This document shows, one piece after another, positions 1-5,385 of a DNA stretch of 5,385 nt. The notes below the pieces were generated by a model. It saw only the letters and a program-made list of their open reading frames with translations, was not told the origin of the DNA and did not search any database. This stretch comes from W0P28-013 sp963621145 (GTDB taxonomy: Bacteria; Bacteroidota; Bacteroidia; Bacteroidales; Paludibacteraceae): assembly GCA_963621145.1 (NCBI GenBank), contig CAVFDI010000084.1:1-5385 (forward strand), given 5' to 3'. The translations under genes were made by a program, and so were the position numbers. How positions within the stretch are numbered: position 1 is the first letter of the stretch; every line of letters starts with the position of its first letter.

Positions 1-33
1 TACTTGCTACTTGCTACTCATGTCTTGCTACTA
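1..33. repeat. Imperfect 7-base tandem repeat, cut by the left edge
   Basis: CTTGCTA occurs at 3-9, 10-16 and 24-30; the unit between (17-23, CTCATGT) has diverged but keeps the seven-base phase. The array starts after TA at the window edge, so its full length is unknown. It begins just past the barrel gene stop, in the intergenic space downstream of the operon. On the minus strand the unit reads TAGCAAG and gives frequent stops, so it is not coding in that direction. Confidence 0.6.
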
Positions 34-46
34 TAATTGTCAATTA
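34..46 (-). other. AT-rich palindrome across the barrel gene stop codon
   Basis: TAATTG (34-39) and CAATTA (41-46) are reverse complements around a single T, and the stop codon TAA of the barrel gene (46-44) forms one end. The arms are short and AT-rich, the loop is too tight for a full hairpin, and no T-run follows in the direction of transcription. It is at best a weak transcript-end signal; no intrinsic terminator was found for the operon inside the window. Confidence 0.2.
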
Positions 47-1906
47 AAACGCCACACTAACGCCTGCCATCACGTGCGTGCCGATGTTGTCGTAGCCGTA
101 CCAGTTTTGGTAGCGCAGTTTTTCCGAAATGGCTAGCAGATTGTTGGCATGAACAAATATGCTGATGTTTTTCGGGAATGTGTAACTGAGCGACAGATTC
201 AAGTCGTAAATCGGGGCGAGCGTCTTCACATCGTGGCTTCCATCGACATTTATGAGCGATGTCTTGCGCTCCGAAGCGTAGTAGAAACGCACATTTCCTG
301 CAAAGTTTTTTGTAAATAGCGCCTCAATGCTGGCGTCGGCCTCCCAAGTGGGCTTGTTCCACGCTTCAACATTGTCTTTCACATTCCAACCATTGTAGCG
401 TCCGCTAGCGTGGAAAGTGTAGCGCTCCTTCAGGTTGTAGTCGATGTGCGCCTCGGCTTGCAGCAGGTTTGCGCTGGCATAGACTAGGTTAAATGTGTTG
501 CCATAGACATAGTCCAAATCGTTCTTCGGATAGATGTTGGGCGTTTCGGTGCAAGCAAATTCTGTGTTTACAAAAAAGTGCGTGTTTTTAATCATCTTGT
601 AACTTACCGCTGCGCCAAGTTGCAGTCCGCTTACTGGCGTAATGTCGAATCCCGCATGGAAATCGGCTGGCGTGTAGTCGTTTTGCGTTGGCATGTTGTC
701 GAGGTTCATGTAGCGGTTTTCGTCGAGCATATTGCTGATAGATGTAACTGCGTAGTCGCCGCCAATGCCGCCATAAACGCTGAATAGTTGGCGGAAGGTG
801 TAGCGCACCTCTACGTCGGGCGCAGCCGAAACCACTTTGCCTTTGTTCACCGAGAACCACAATTTGGCGCCAGCACGCAGACTGAGCGAGTTCCACTGTT
901 TCTCGTAGTGTGGATTGAAGGTGATGAGGAATTGCGGTTTGTTGTCGGAATTGGTGAAGGTGGTGTCGCGCAAGGTGTGATCAACTTGGTGGCCAGCGAT
1001 GCTGTCGGCAATCAGATAGCGCGTGCGAGCGGGATTGTTGTGCAGATAGGCTTCCACGCCAAGATCGGCTTTAATGTGATGCCCATCTATGTTGTAGCCG
1101 CCCATCAGGTTCAGCGCAATGCGATGTTCGCGCAGAGCGTCTTGTTTCAGTTTTATGCCATCGCGCGTTACTGTCGGACTCGAGGTCATAATGTCGTAGC
1201 GCAGATTGCCATCGTAAGTCCAGTTTTTGCGCTCTTTTTCAGAACCAAAACCGAGCAAAATGTGCGCTGCCGTGGTGGTGCGCATCTCAGGTTGTAAGCC
1301 AAGTCCCGAAAAGTCCCTCTCTCTTTCTTCATCGAAATAGATGCTTTTGTTAAACACAGAATCTTCGCCGTAGTAACTGTAATAGTCGTTGTTGAAGCCG
1401 ATTTTAGAGTAGAGTAGTCCTGTGTTGAAATGGTGCTTGTAGTCCAGTTCGAAATCGGTATCTATCAATTTTTTGTTGCCATTCCAAAAGCCGTTGTGGT
1501 TCAATGTCATGCCCAGAAAATCGGTTTTGTTGTTCACTACGGGTGTCCACACATCGGCCATCCAAACTAGCGGAAAGCCAATTGCCACGCGGGCATAGCC
1601 TGGTTTGTAGGTGGGGCGACCGGTGTTTTTGGCATCGGCGGCGGGCAGTGGATAGAATTGCGATTCAACCGCCATTGGCGCTGTCTCGCTGCTGTATTTC
1701 ACCTCGCTTTTCTCCACTTTTGGCTCGGTGGCAGGTAATTCAATGTCGGCACGTTTCACCTTCACAACTTCGGGCGTGTACTCTTTTTCTATGTTCACCG
1801 ATTGTTTCATCACCGTGTCGGTTGGCGTCATTACCGAATCGTTAACTTGCGCTGTGGCAGCGGTGCAAAGGGCAGTGGCTATGATGAATAATGAAATCTT
1901 TTTCAT
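44..1906 (-). CDS. Outer-membrane beta-barrel protein, TonB-dependent-receptor-like, without plug domain, 620 residues
   Basis: Predicted outer-membrane beta-barrel. Residues 1-20 (MKKISLFIIATALCTAATAQ) are a signal peptide cut before or at Gln20; Cys14 follows Leu, so it is not a lipobox. Residues 21-105 form a charged, proline-rich linker containing VNIEKEYTPEVVKVK, then KPGYARVAIGFP leads into the barrel. From about 105 to 620 the chain alternates hydrophobic and polar residues in aromatic-rich strands with Asn/Asp turns (LNHNGFWNG, DFELDYKHHF, LSLRAGAKLWFSV, IDYNLKERYTFHASGRYNGW). It ends HVMAGVSVAF, a typical terminal strand with C-terminal Phe recognised by the BAM assembly machinery. 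TonB-dependent receptors are usually longer and have a globular plug of about 130 residues; none fits here. It could therefore be a plug-less relative or an open barrel whose linker contacts a periplasmic partner. The start is the only ATG next to a signal peptide. It follows the TPR gene by 21 bases with no promoter seen between, so the two are likely cotranscribed. The substrate is unknown. Confidence 0.9.
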   Translation of the reverse strand: MKKISLFIIATALCTAATAQVNDSVMTPTDTVMKQSVNIEKEYTPEVVKVKRADIELPATEPKVEKSEVKYSSETAPMAVESQFYPLPAADAKNTGRPTYKPGYARVAIGFPLVWMADVWTPVVNNKTDFLGMTLNHNGFWNGNKKLIDTDFELDYKHHFNTGLLYSKIGFNNDYYSYYGEDSVFNKSIYFDEERERDFSGLGLQPEMRTTTAAHILLGFGSEKERKNWTYDGNLRYDIMTSSPTVTRDGIKLKQDALREHRIALNLMGGYNIDGHHIKADLGVEAYLHNNPARTRYLIADSIAGHQVDHTLRDTTFTNSDNKPQFLITFNPHYEKQWNSLSLRAGAKLWFSVNKGKVVSAAPDVEVRYTFRQLFSVYGGIGGDYAVTSISNMLDENRYMNLDNMPTQNDYTPADFHAGFDITPVSGLQLGAAVSYKMIKNTHFFVNTEFACTETPNIYPKNDLDYVYGNTFNLVYASANLLQAEAHIDYNLKERYTFHASGRYNGWNVKDNVEAWNKPTWEADASIEALFTKNFAGNVRFYYASERKTSLINVDGSHDVKTLAPIYDLNLSLSYTFPKNISIFVHANNLLAISEKLRYQNWYGYDNIGTHVMAGVSVAF

Positions 1907-1927
1907 GACTGTATGCTAGCGTTTTTT

Positions 1928-4900
1928 TTATTCGTCAATTTCGTTTTCTTCGCGTTCGGCAATGCCGCGCATGCGTGTCTCTATCATGGTGGCTATGTCG
2001 TCGTCGGCTTGGTAGTTGGCTTGCAGACTAAGCAGATATTGCTTGGCTTGGAAATCGTCGCCCGCCTGAATGTAGATGTCGGCCAGCAGCACAAATGCGC
2101 GCGCCAACCAGTATTGATGCGGCGTGTTTTTGCCGATAAAGTCCATAATCTCGCTCTCGGCGCTGTTGTACTGACCGCCGTCGTACATCAACTGCGCACG
2201 CAGATATTTGGCTTCGGCTCCCATCTCGTGGCGCAGATCTTGGCTCAATTCCAACAGATCGTCGGTGGCAAGCAGCGCCTCGTCGGTGGCGATGTACGAT
2301 TTTGCACGGCAGTAGCGCGCTTCACGCACAATGGCTTCGTTGGTGCTGGCATCTTCCAAAAGGTCGTTGGCTGCAAGAATGGTCTTGTTGTAGAGTTTCA
2401 GCGAATAGCTGCAACGCAAAGCACCAATGCGCGCCATATTTTTCGCCTCTTTGCTGCCAGCGGCTTCCTGCAACTGCTCGAAATACGAGAGCGATTGCTC
2501 ATAGTCTTTTTTGTCGTAACTTATTTCGGCACAGCGCGTTAGGGCTTCTTCCTGATACTGATTGCCAACAAAATGCGTCAGTGTCTCAAAGTATTCGAGC
2601 GCATTGTCTTTCAATCCTGTTTGATAATAACTCTCGGCCAAATAGTATTGCGCTGTGATGCAATTCAGCGTTTGCTGGTCGCAGTAGTTTGTCAGGTAGT
2701 TTTTGAAACTCGTGGTTGCCTCTTTGTACTGACCTTTCACAAAAAGTCGTTCGGCTGCGGCAAAGTTGAGCGAGTCTTCGAGCGATTTTTTCACAGTCGA
2801 TATGGCGCTGCCAGCAATCGATTCGCGATAGGCGATGTAGTCGTTTATCTGGTTGTTGTCCACATAGATGGCTTGCATGCTCTCTATCGCCACTTTGGCT
2901 TCTTCGCTGCTCGGATAGTTGTTCACCACCTCTTTGTAAGCCTCGATGGCTTTGGCGTCGTCGCCATTGTTGGCGTAAATCATGCCAATTTCGAGCGATG
3001 CTTTGCGTGCTACGGCGGTGTGCGGATATTGCGCTATCACGCGGTTGTATGCCACAATGGCTTCGTCGCGCTCTTCGAGCAGCACATGCGCACGACCAAT
3101 CTCGTACATGGCTTCGTCGGCATAGTCGGAGCGCGGATAGTCGGTCAGCAACTTGTCGAGCGCAGAAATTTTGTTTTTGTACTGTTTCTGAATTCCCAAA
3201 ATCGATGCATTCTGAAATGCGCCATAGTCGCCGTAGCGTGGCGATTCGGCTGCCACTGCCTGATAGTAGGTCTTTGCCTGCTCGTAGTTGCGCTGATACA
3301 GATAGCAGTCGCCAGTGCGGTTCATGGCGTCGCAGTAGAGGCGACCATCGTGGCGTTTTTGCGTGTCGGCATATTTTTTGAACCACTCGATGGCATCGGC
3401 AAAATTTTCTTCTTCGTAGTAGCAATAAGCCAACGTGTAGTAGGTTTTTTGCAGTTGCTCAGGCGTTTTTTTCTGATTTTTTGCCAAAAATGCTTGCAAA
3501 TCGCGGCGCGCGTTGGCATAGTCGCCAAGTTGATAGTAGGTTTCGCCACGCCACATGAATGCCTGCGCCGAGTACGATTGCGCGGTGTACTCTTTTATCG
3601 ATTTATCGAAATAATCTAACGCCTCTTTGTATTTTTTTGCGGCAAATGCTTCGGTTCCAAGTTGGAAAAGCACATTTTCGCGTGCGGCACGAATTTTAGC
3701 GCTGTTCGATTTCACTTTTTTCAGCGATTCGTAGGCGGTGTGGTAGTCTTTTTCGGTCATGTAGATGTCGGCCAAATAGCCGTAGATGTCGTCGGCGTGC
3801 TTGGTTTTGGGGTAGTTCTCCATGAAACTCTCGAACGCCTTAATCGACTCGCCAAATGGCGCGGCATCTTCGTAAACGGCCAACACATAGTTGTAGTCGG
3901 CCTCCTCTTTTATTGCATTGTCGAAATTGTGTTCGGCGGCATTGCGGAAAGCCATGCGTGCCTTGGCTTTGTCGCCATATTTTGCATAACTTAAACCGAT
4001 GTGCAAGTAGGCATTTTGCGCCAAACTATCCTGCGTGGCAGTAACTTTCGATAGCGCAGCCACGGCTTCGCGATAATTTTCTTGCTTGTATTGCGCCATG
4101 CCGAGCATGTACATGTCGGCGCGCTGCACTTTTTTGCTGTTGCGCTCGTATTTTTTCAGATAGTCTACTGCCTCGCTGTAGTTCTCGTTGGCGTAGGCCG
4201 ATTCGCCCAAAATGCGATAGGCTTCGGAGTTGTATTTGCTGTTTGGCCAGCGCGAAATCAGCGTTTTGCCATATTCGCAAGCCTTGTCGGTGTCGCCCAC
4301 GCGGTCGTATATTTGCAGCGCATGGTAGGCGGCAGGCTCGGCATAGGGCGAATTGAGCGACAGCTCGAGAAATCCGTCGATGGCTTTGTCGTAGTTTTCA
4401 AGACAAAATTCGGTGTACGAGTAGTAGTAGAGTGCGTCTTTTTCGTAGATTGTTTTTTTGCCGTTGAGCGTGGCAAATAAGATGCGCGCGGGCTCATATT
4501 TTTCGAGTTTCAGATAGGCCACGCCTTTGGTGTAGAGATACGCCATGTTTTCTGCGCCATCGAGGTGTTTGTTCTGCACTTGGTCGTACCACGTGAGCGC
4601 CTCTTCGTAGTTTTTGCCCTCGAATGCAATCCTACCAATCATGTAGGCCACGCGTTCGCGCATTGGTGCGTCGGGATAGTTGATCAGGTATTGCTTCAGT
4701 AGCGTGGCTGCTTCTTTGCGTTTCAGTTCGTAGGCCGAGCAGGCAATGTAGTATTGTGCTTCGGCGTAGCGCGGACTGTTTGGGTCTGCTTGTTCGCAAA
4801 AATTGGCAAAACGCTCTGCTGCACCGCCAAATTTGCGTTGCTCGTACAGTGTGCGTCCCTCGTCGAAAAGGTGATTGCTGTGGTGCCAAACTTCCGTCTC

Positions 4901-4966
4901 TTGTGCGGTTGCTGCAAGGCACGAAACCGCGGCCAATAGGCAAATCGTCAGTTTTTTGATGGTCAT
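1928..4966 (-). CDS. Secreted TPR-repeat protein, 1012 residues, first gene of a two-gene operon
   Basis: Role: TPR repeats form helical solenoids that bind other proteins, so this is probably a periplasmic scaffold or adaptor; no catalytic domain is visible. Residues 1-22 (MTIKKLTICLLAAVSCLAAT then AQ) form a signal peptide, most likely cut before Gln22 in the Ala-Thr-Ala-Gln context. From about residue 33 to 985 the protein is a near-continuous run of some 25 TPR-like helix pairs. Clear units include 177-205 (NYDKAIDGFL), 434-462 (KYKEALDYFDKSIKEY), 618-648 (DEAIVAYNRVIAQYP), 655-685 and 773-803. The spacing breaks at about 700-735. The C-terminus is acidic (EREENEIDE). Start: the frame stays open up to a TTG at 5038, but that lies inside the promoter and upstream of the predicted transcript start. 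ATG 4990 would put His/Asp/Glu before the signal peptide, so ATG 4966 is chosen. The barrel gene follows after 21 bases. Large TPR proteins of this kind are widespread in Bacteroidota; a relation to TPR secretion factors such as SprE/PorW is possible but I see no specific evidence. The TPR call is firm; the function is unknown. Confidence 0.93.
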   Translation of the reverse strand: MTIKKLTICLLAAVSCLAATAQETEVWHHSNHLFDEGRTLYEQRKFGGAAERFANFCEQADPNSPRYAEAQYYIACSAYELKRKEAATLLKQYLINYPDAPMRERVAYMIGRIAFEGKNYEEALTWYDQVQNKHLDGAENMAYLYTKGVAYLKLEKYEPARILFATLNGKKTIYEKDALYYYSYTEFCLENYDKAIDGFLELSLNSPYAEPAAYHALQIYDRVGDTDKACEYGKTLISRWPNSKYNSEAYRILGESAYANENYSEAVDYLKKYERNSKKVQRADMYMLGMAQYKQENYREAVAALSKVTATQDSLAQNAYLHIGLSYAKYGDKAKARMAFRNAAEHNFDNAIKEEADYNYVLAVYEDAAPFGESIKAFESFMENYPKTKHADDIYGYLADIYMTEKDYHTAYESLKKVKSNSAKIRAARENVLFQLGTEAFAAKKYKEALDYFDKSIKEYTAQSYSAQAFMWRGETYYQLGDYANARRDLQAFLAKNQKKTPEQLQKTYYTLAYCYYEEENFADAIEWFKKYADTQKRHDGRLYCDAMNRTGDCYLYQRNYEQAKTYYQAVAAESPRYGDYGAFQNASILGIQKQYKNKISALDKLLTDYPRSDYADEAMYEIGRAHVLLEERDEAIVAYNRVIAQYPHTAVARKASLEIGMIYANNGDDAKAIEAYKEVVNNYPSSEEAKVAIESMQAIYVDNNQINDYIAYRESIAGSAISTVKKSLEDSLNFAAAERLFVKGQYKEATTSFKNYLTNYCDQQTLNCITAQYYLAESYYQTGLKDNALEYFETLTHFVGNQYQEEALTRCAEISYDKKDYEQSLSYFEQLQEAAGSKEAKNMARIGALRCSYSLKLYNKTILAANDLLEDASTNEAIVREARYCRAKSYIATDEALLATDDLLELSQDLRHEMGAEAKYLRAQLMYDGGQYNSAESEIMDFIGKNTPHQYWLARAFVLLADIYIQAGDDFQAKQYLLSLQANYQADDDIATMIETRMRGIAEREENEIDE

Positions 4967-5001
4967 TTCGTGGTCAGTTTTGTGGTGCATTTTGGCACTT
5001 T

Positions 5002-5033
5002 TTTGGCTGCCAATTTTCGCACCAATACATTTG
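5002..5033 (+). promoter_or_regulatory. Possible rightward promoter overlapping the operon leader
   Basis: TTTG (5002-5005), 20 bases, then TACATTTG (5026-5033) matches the Bacteroidota promoter consensus exactly, including spacing. It faces right, and its -7 box lies only two bases from the -7 box of the leftward operon promoter, so the two could not easily be occupied together. No convincing gene starts within the window downstream of it. It may drive a long leader for a gene beyond 5385 or a non-coding transcript, or it may be a chance match in AT-rich DNA. Confidence 0.35.
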
Positions 5034-5035
5034 TG

Positions 5036-5067
5036 CAAAGTTACGAATTTAATTTGAAAAACTCAAC
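5036..5067 (-). promoter_or_regulatory. Bacteroidota-type promoter for the TPR/barrel operon
   Basis: Read on the minus strand, GTTG (5067-5064) is followed by 20 bases and then TAACTTTG (5043-5036). The known Bacteroidota consensus is TTTG, 19-21 bases, TAnnTTTG. The -7 box therefore matches fully and the -33 box matches three of four. Transcription would begin near 5028-5030, leaving a leader of about 62 bases before ATG 4966. The strand is right for the operon, and the TTG at 5038 falls inside the -7 box, which excludes the longer protein start. Confidence 0.65.
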
Positions 5068-5079
5068 TGCTTTTTCAAA
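5053..5079. repeat. Inverted repeat, 9-bp perfect arms, over the operon promoter -33 box
   Basis: TTTGAAAAA (5053-5061) and TTTTTCAAA (5071-5079) are exact reverse complements separated by nine bases. The -33 element of the leftward promoter (5064-5067) sits in the spacer between them. The arm centres are 18 bp apart, nearly two helical turns, as suits a dimeric DNA-binding regulator. An RNA hairpin is a weaker explanation, because each arm has only one G or C. This is a candidate operator; the regulator is not known. Confidence 0.45.
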
Positions 5080-5093
5080 GTGAAAAATTTTTC
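5071..5093. promoter_or_regulatory. A/T-tract block upstream of the operon promoter, possible UP-like element
   Basis: The run alternates TTTTTC (5071-5076), GAAAAA (5082-5087) and TTTTTC (5088-5093), and 5082-5093 is a perfect 12-bp palindrome. Relative to the leftward start near 5028 it spans about -43 to -65, where A/T tracts can bend DNA or contact the RNA polymerase alpha subunit. The middle GAAAAA can pair with either flanking TTTTTC. The role is inferred from position and composition only. Confidence 0.3.
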
Positions 5094-5133
5094 GTATATT
5101 TACAGCTGAAATCCGAATCTCGATATTCCACCT

Positions 5134-5152
5134 CAGCGAGAATCGTTCGCTG
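5134..5152 (+). other. Small stem-loop
   Basis: CAGCGA (5134-5139) pairs with TCGCTG (5147-5152); an added G-U pair (5140 with 5146) leaves the five-base loop AATCG. It would sit in the leader of any transcript from the rightward promoter at 5002-5033. No T-run follows, so it is not an intrinsic terminator. It could equally be a chance structure. Confidence 0.25.
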
Positions 5153-5197
5153 TTGGTCTATTCGATTTTGTGATTTTCCCTATCGGTTTCATTGCCT

Positions 5198-5218
5198 CCA
5201 ATCAAATGGGTCGATTGG
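5198..5218 (+). other. Small stem-loop
   Basis: CCAATC (5198-5203) pairs with GATTGG (5213-5218) around the nine-base loop AAATGGGTC. The loop holds the only plus-strand ATG (5206) with a short open frame, which ends inside the following promoter region at 5277. No T-run follows, so it is not a standard terminator. A protein-binding site or a chance structure is as likely as an RNA element. Confidence 0.25.
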
Positions 5219-5266
5219 GTAGTGGAATCGGTAGGTTTATTGTAGAAAAACATTCGAAATTTGTAA

Positions 5267-5274
5267 TATCTTTG
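5267..5274 (+). promoter_or_regulatory. Rightward -7 box, probable promoter of a gene beyond the right edge
   Basis: TATCTTTG matches the Bacteroidota -7 consensus TAnnTTTG in one of its common forms. The expected -33 TTTG is missing at the usual 19-21 base spacing; the nearest match, ATTG at 5239-5242, is 24 bases away. Transcription would start near 5281. No ATG occurs on the plus strand from there to 5385, so any leader is more than 100 bases long and the gene starts outside the window. Confidence 0.4.
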
Positions 5275-5341
5275 TAGCTTAAAGGCTTGAAAAAAGAAAG
5301 TATTAACCAATCAGCAAAATTAAATACGCACTAAATTAATT

Positions 5342-5355
5342 TGACCTATAGGTCA
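5342..5355. promoter_or_regulatory. Perfect 14-bp palindrome, candidate operator
   Basis: TGACCTATAGGTCA equals its own reverse complement over all 14 bases, with no spacer. It lies about 60 bases downstream of the transcript start predicted from the -7 box at 5267-5274, so it would fall in the leader of the gene to the right. Perfect symmetry and G/C-bearing half-sites (TGACC/GGTCA) in AT-rich DNA suggest a binding site for a dimeric repressor or activator. The protein that binds is unknown. Confidence 0.4.
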
Positions 5356-5385
5356 GAACTTTCCACCTACTACCAAAGCAAACCC

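Larger units (their letters stand above)
4967..5385. other. Non-coding divergent intergenic region
   Basis: These 419 bases hold no gene I can support on either strand. The composition is visibly more AT-rich than the two genes. Contents from left to right: the operon leader with two TTTTGGC copies (4990-4996 and 5001-5007) and the near-palindrome TTGGCTGCCAA (5003-5013), facing promoters, an inverted repeat, A/T tracts, two small stem-loops, a second rightward -7 box and a 14-bp palindrome. No tRNA or other structured RNA family was recognised. The gene on the right flank is outside the window, so divergent orientation is inferred from the promoter boxes alone. Confidence 0.7.

Noticed and set aside
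788..1297. 169-codon plus-strand open frame inside the barrel gene
   Set aside because: It is also codon-aligned antisense to a clear coding sequence, with no start context or recognisable domain.
44..1906. SusC-type nutrient receptor
   Set aside because: SusC proteins are about 1000 residues with a carboxypeptidase-like domain and plug and are paired with a SusD lipoprotein. None of these is present here, and the TPR partner does not look like SusD.
1907..1927. A separate promoter for the barrel gene
   Set aside because: The 21-base gap contains no TAnnTTTG box on the minus strand, and the spacing fits cotranscription with the TPR gene.
1913..4480. Long open frames on the plus strand opposite the TPR gene, including one of 348 codons (2573-3619)
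   Set aside because: They are in exact codon register with the TPR gene, so their stops would require sense codons TTA, CTA or TCA, which this gene seldom uses. The encoded chains are an odd Val/Phe-rich mirror of the TPR sequence with no recognisable domain and no promoter seen. This is a codon-use artefact.
5053..5093. Intrinsic terminator for a rightward transcript, from hairpin arms followed by T-runs
   Set aside because: The stem has only one G-C pair and could not be a stable terminator hairpin. The position over the operon promoter fits a DNA-binding site better.
5206..5277. 23-codon plus-strand open frame beginning MGRLGSGIGRF
   Set aside because: It is short enough to arise by chance, its ATG lies in a hairpin loop, its stop overlaps the next promoter region, and no domain or membrane segment is visible.

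Overview
The window reads as chromosomal DNA from a member of the Bacteroidota, most likely the order Bacteroidales. Three things point there: signal peptides ending in Ala-Thr-Ala-Gln, promoter boxes of the Bacteroidota sigma factor type (TTTG, about 20 bases, TAnnTTTG), and no purine-rich Shine-Dalgarno sequence before either gene. The genus cannot be fixed from this sequence.

Almost all of the window is one leftward (minus-strand) operon of two genes. The first (4966 to 1928) encodes a secreted protein of 1012 residues built almost wholly of tetratricopeptide (TPR) repeats. The second (1906 to 44) begins 21 bases after its stop and encodes a 620-residue outer-membrane beta-barrel of TonB-receptor type with no visible plug domain. 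Both proteins carry export signals, so the simplest reading is a periplasmic TPR scaffold made together with an outer-membrane barrel that it serves or binds. The function of this pair is not known to me.

The right end (4967-5385) is a non-coding, more AT-rich intergenic region that looks like a divergent control region. It holds a good leftward promoter for the operon (5036-5067). A 9+9 bp inverted repeat (5053-5079) is centred on that promoter's upstream box. A perfect-consensus rightward promoter match (5002-5033) lies just inside it, and a second rightward -7 box (5267-5274) probably serves a gene beyond the window. There is also a perfect 14-bp palindrome (5342-5355) and two small stem-loops. 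The leftward promoter settles the TPR gene's start: the longer reading frame would begin at a TTG inside the promoter, so ATG 4966 is the better start.

The left end (1-43), just after the operon, carries an imperfect 7-base tandem repeat that runs off the window edge. No RNA gene, CRISPR array, insertion sequence or broken gene was seen.
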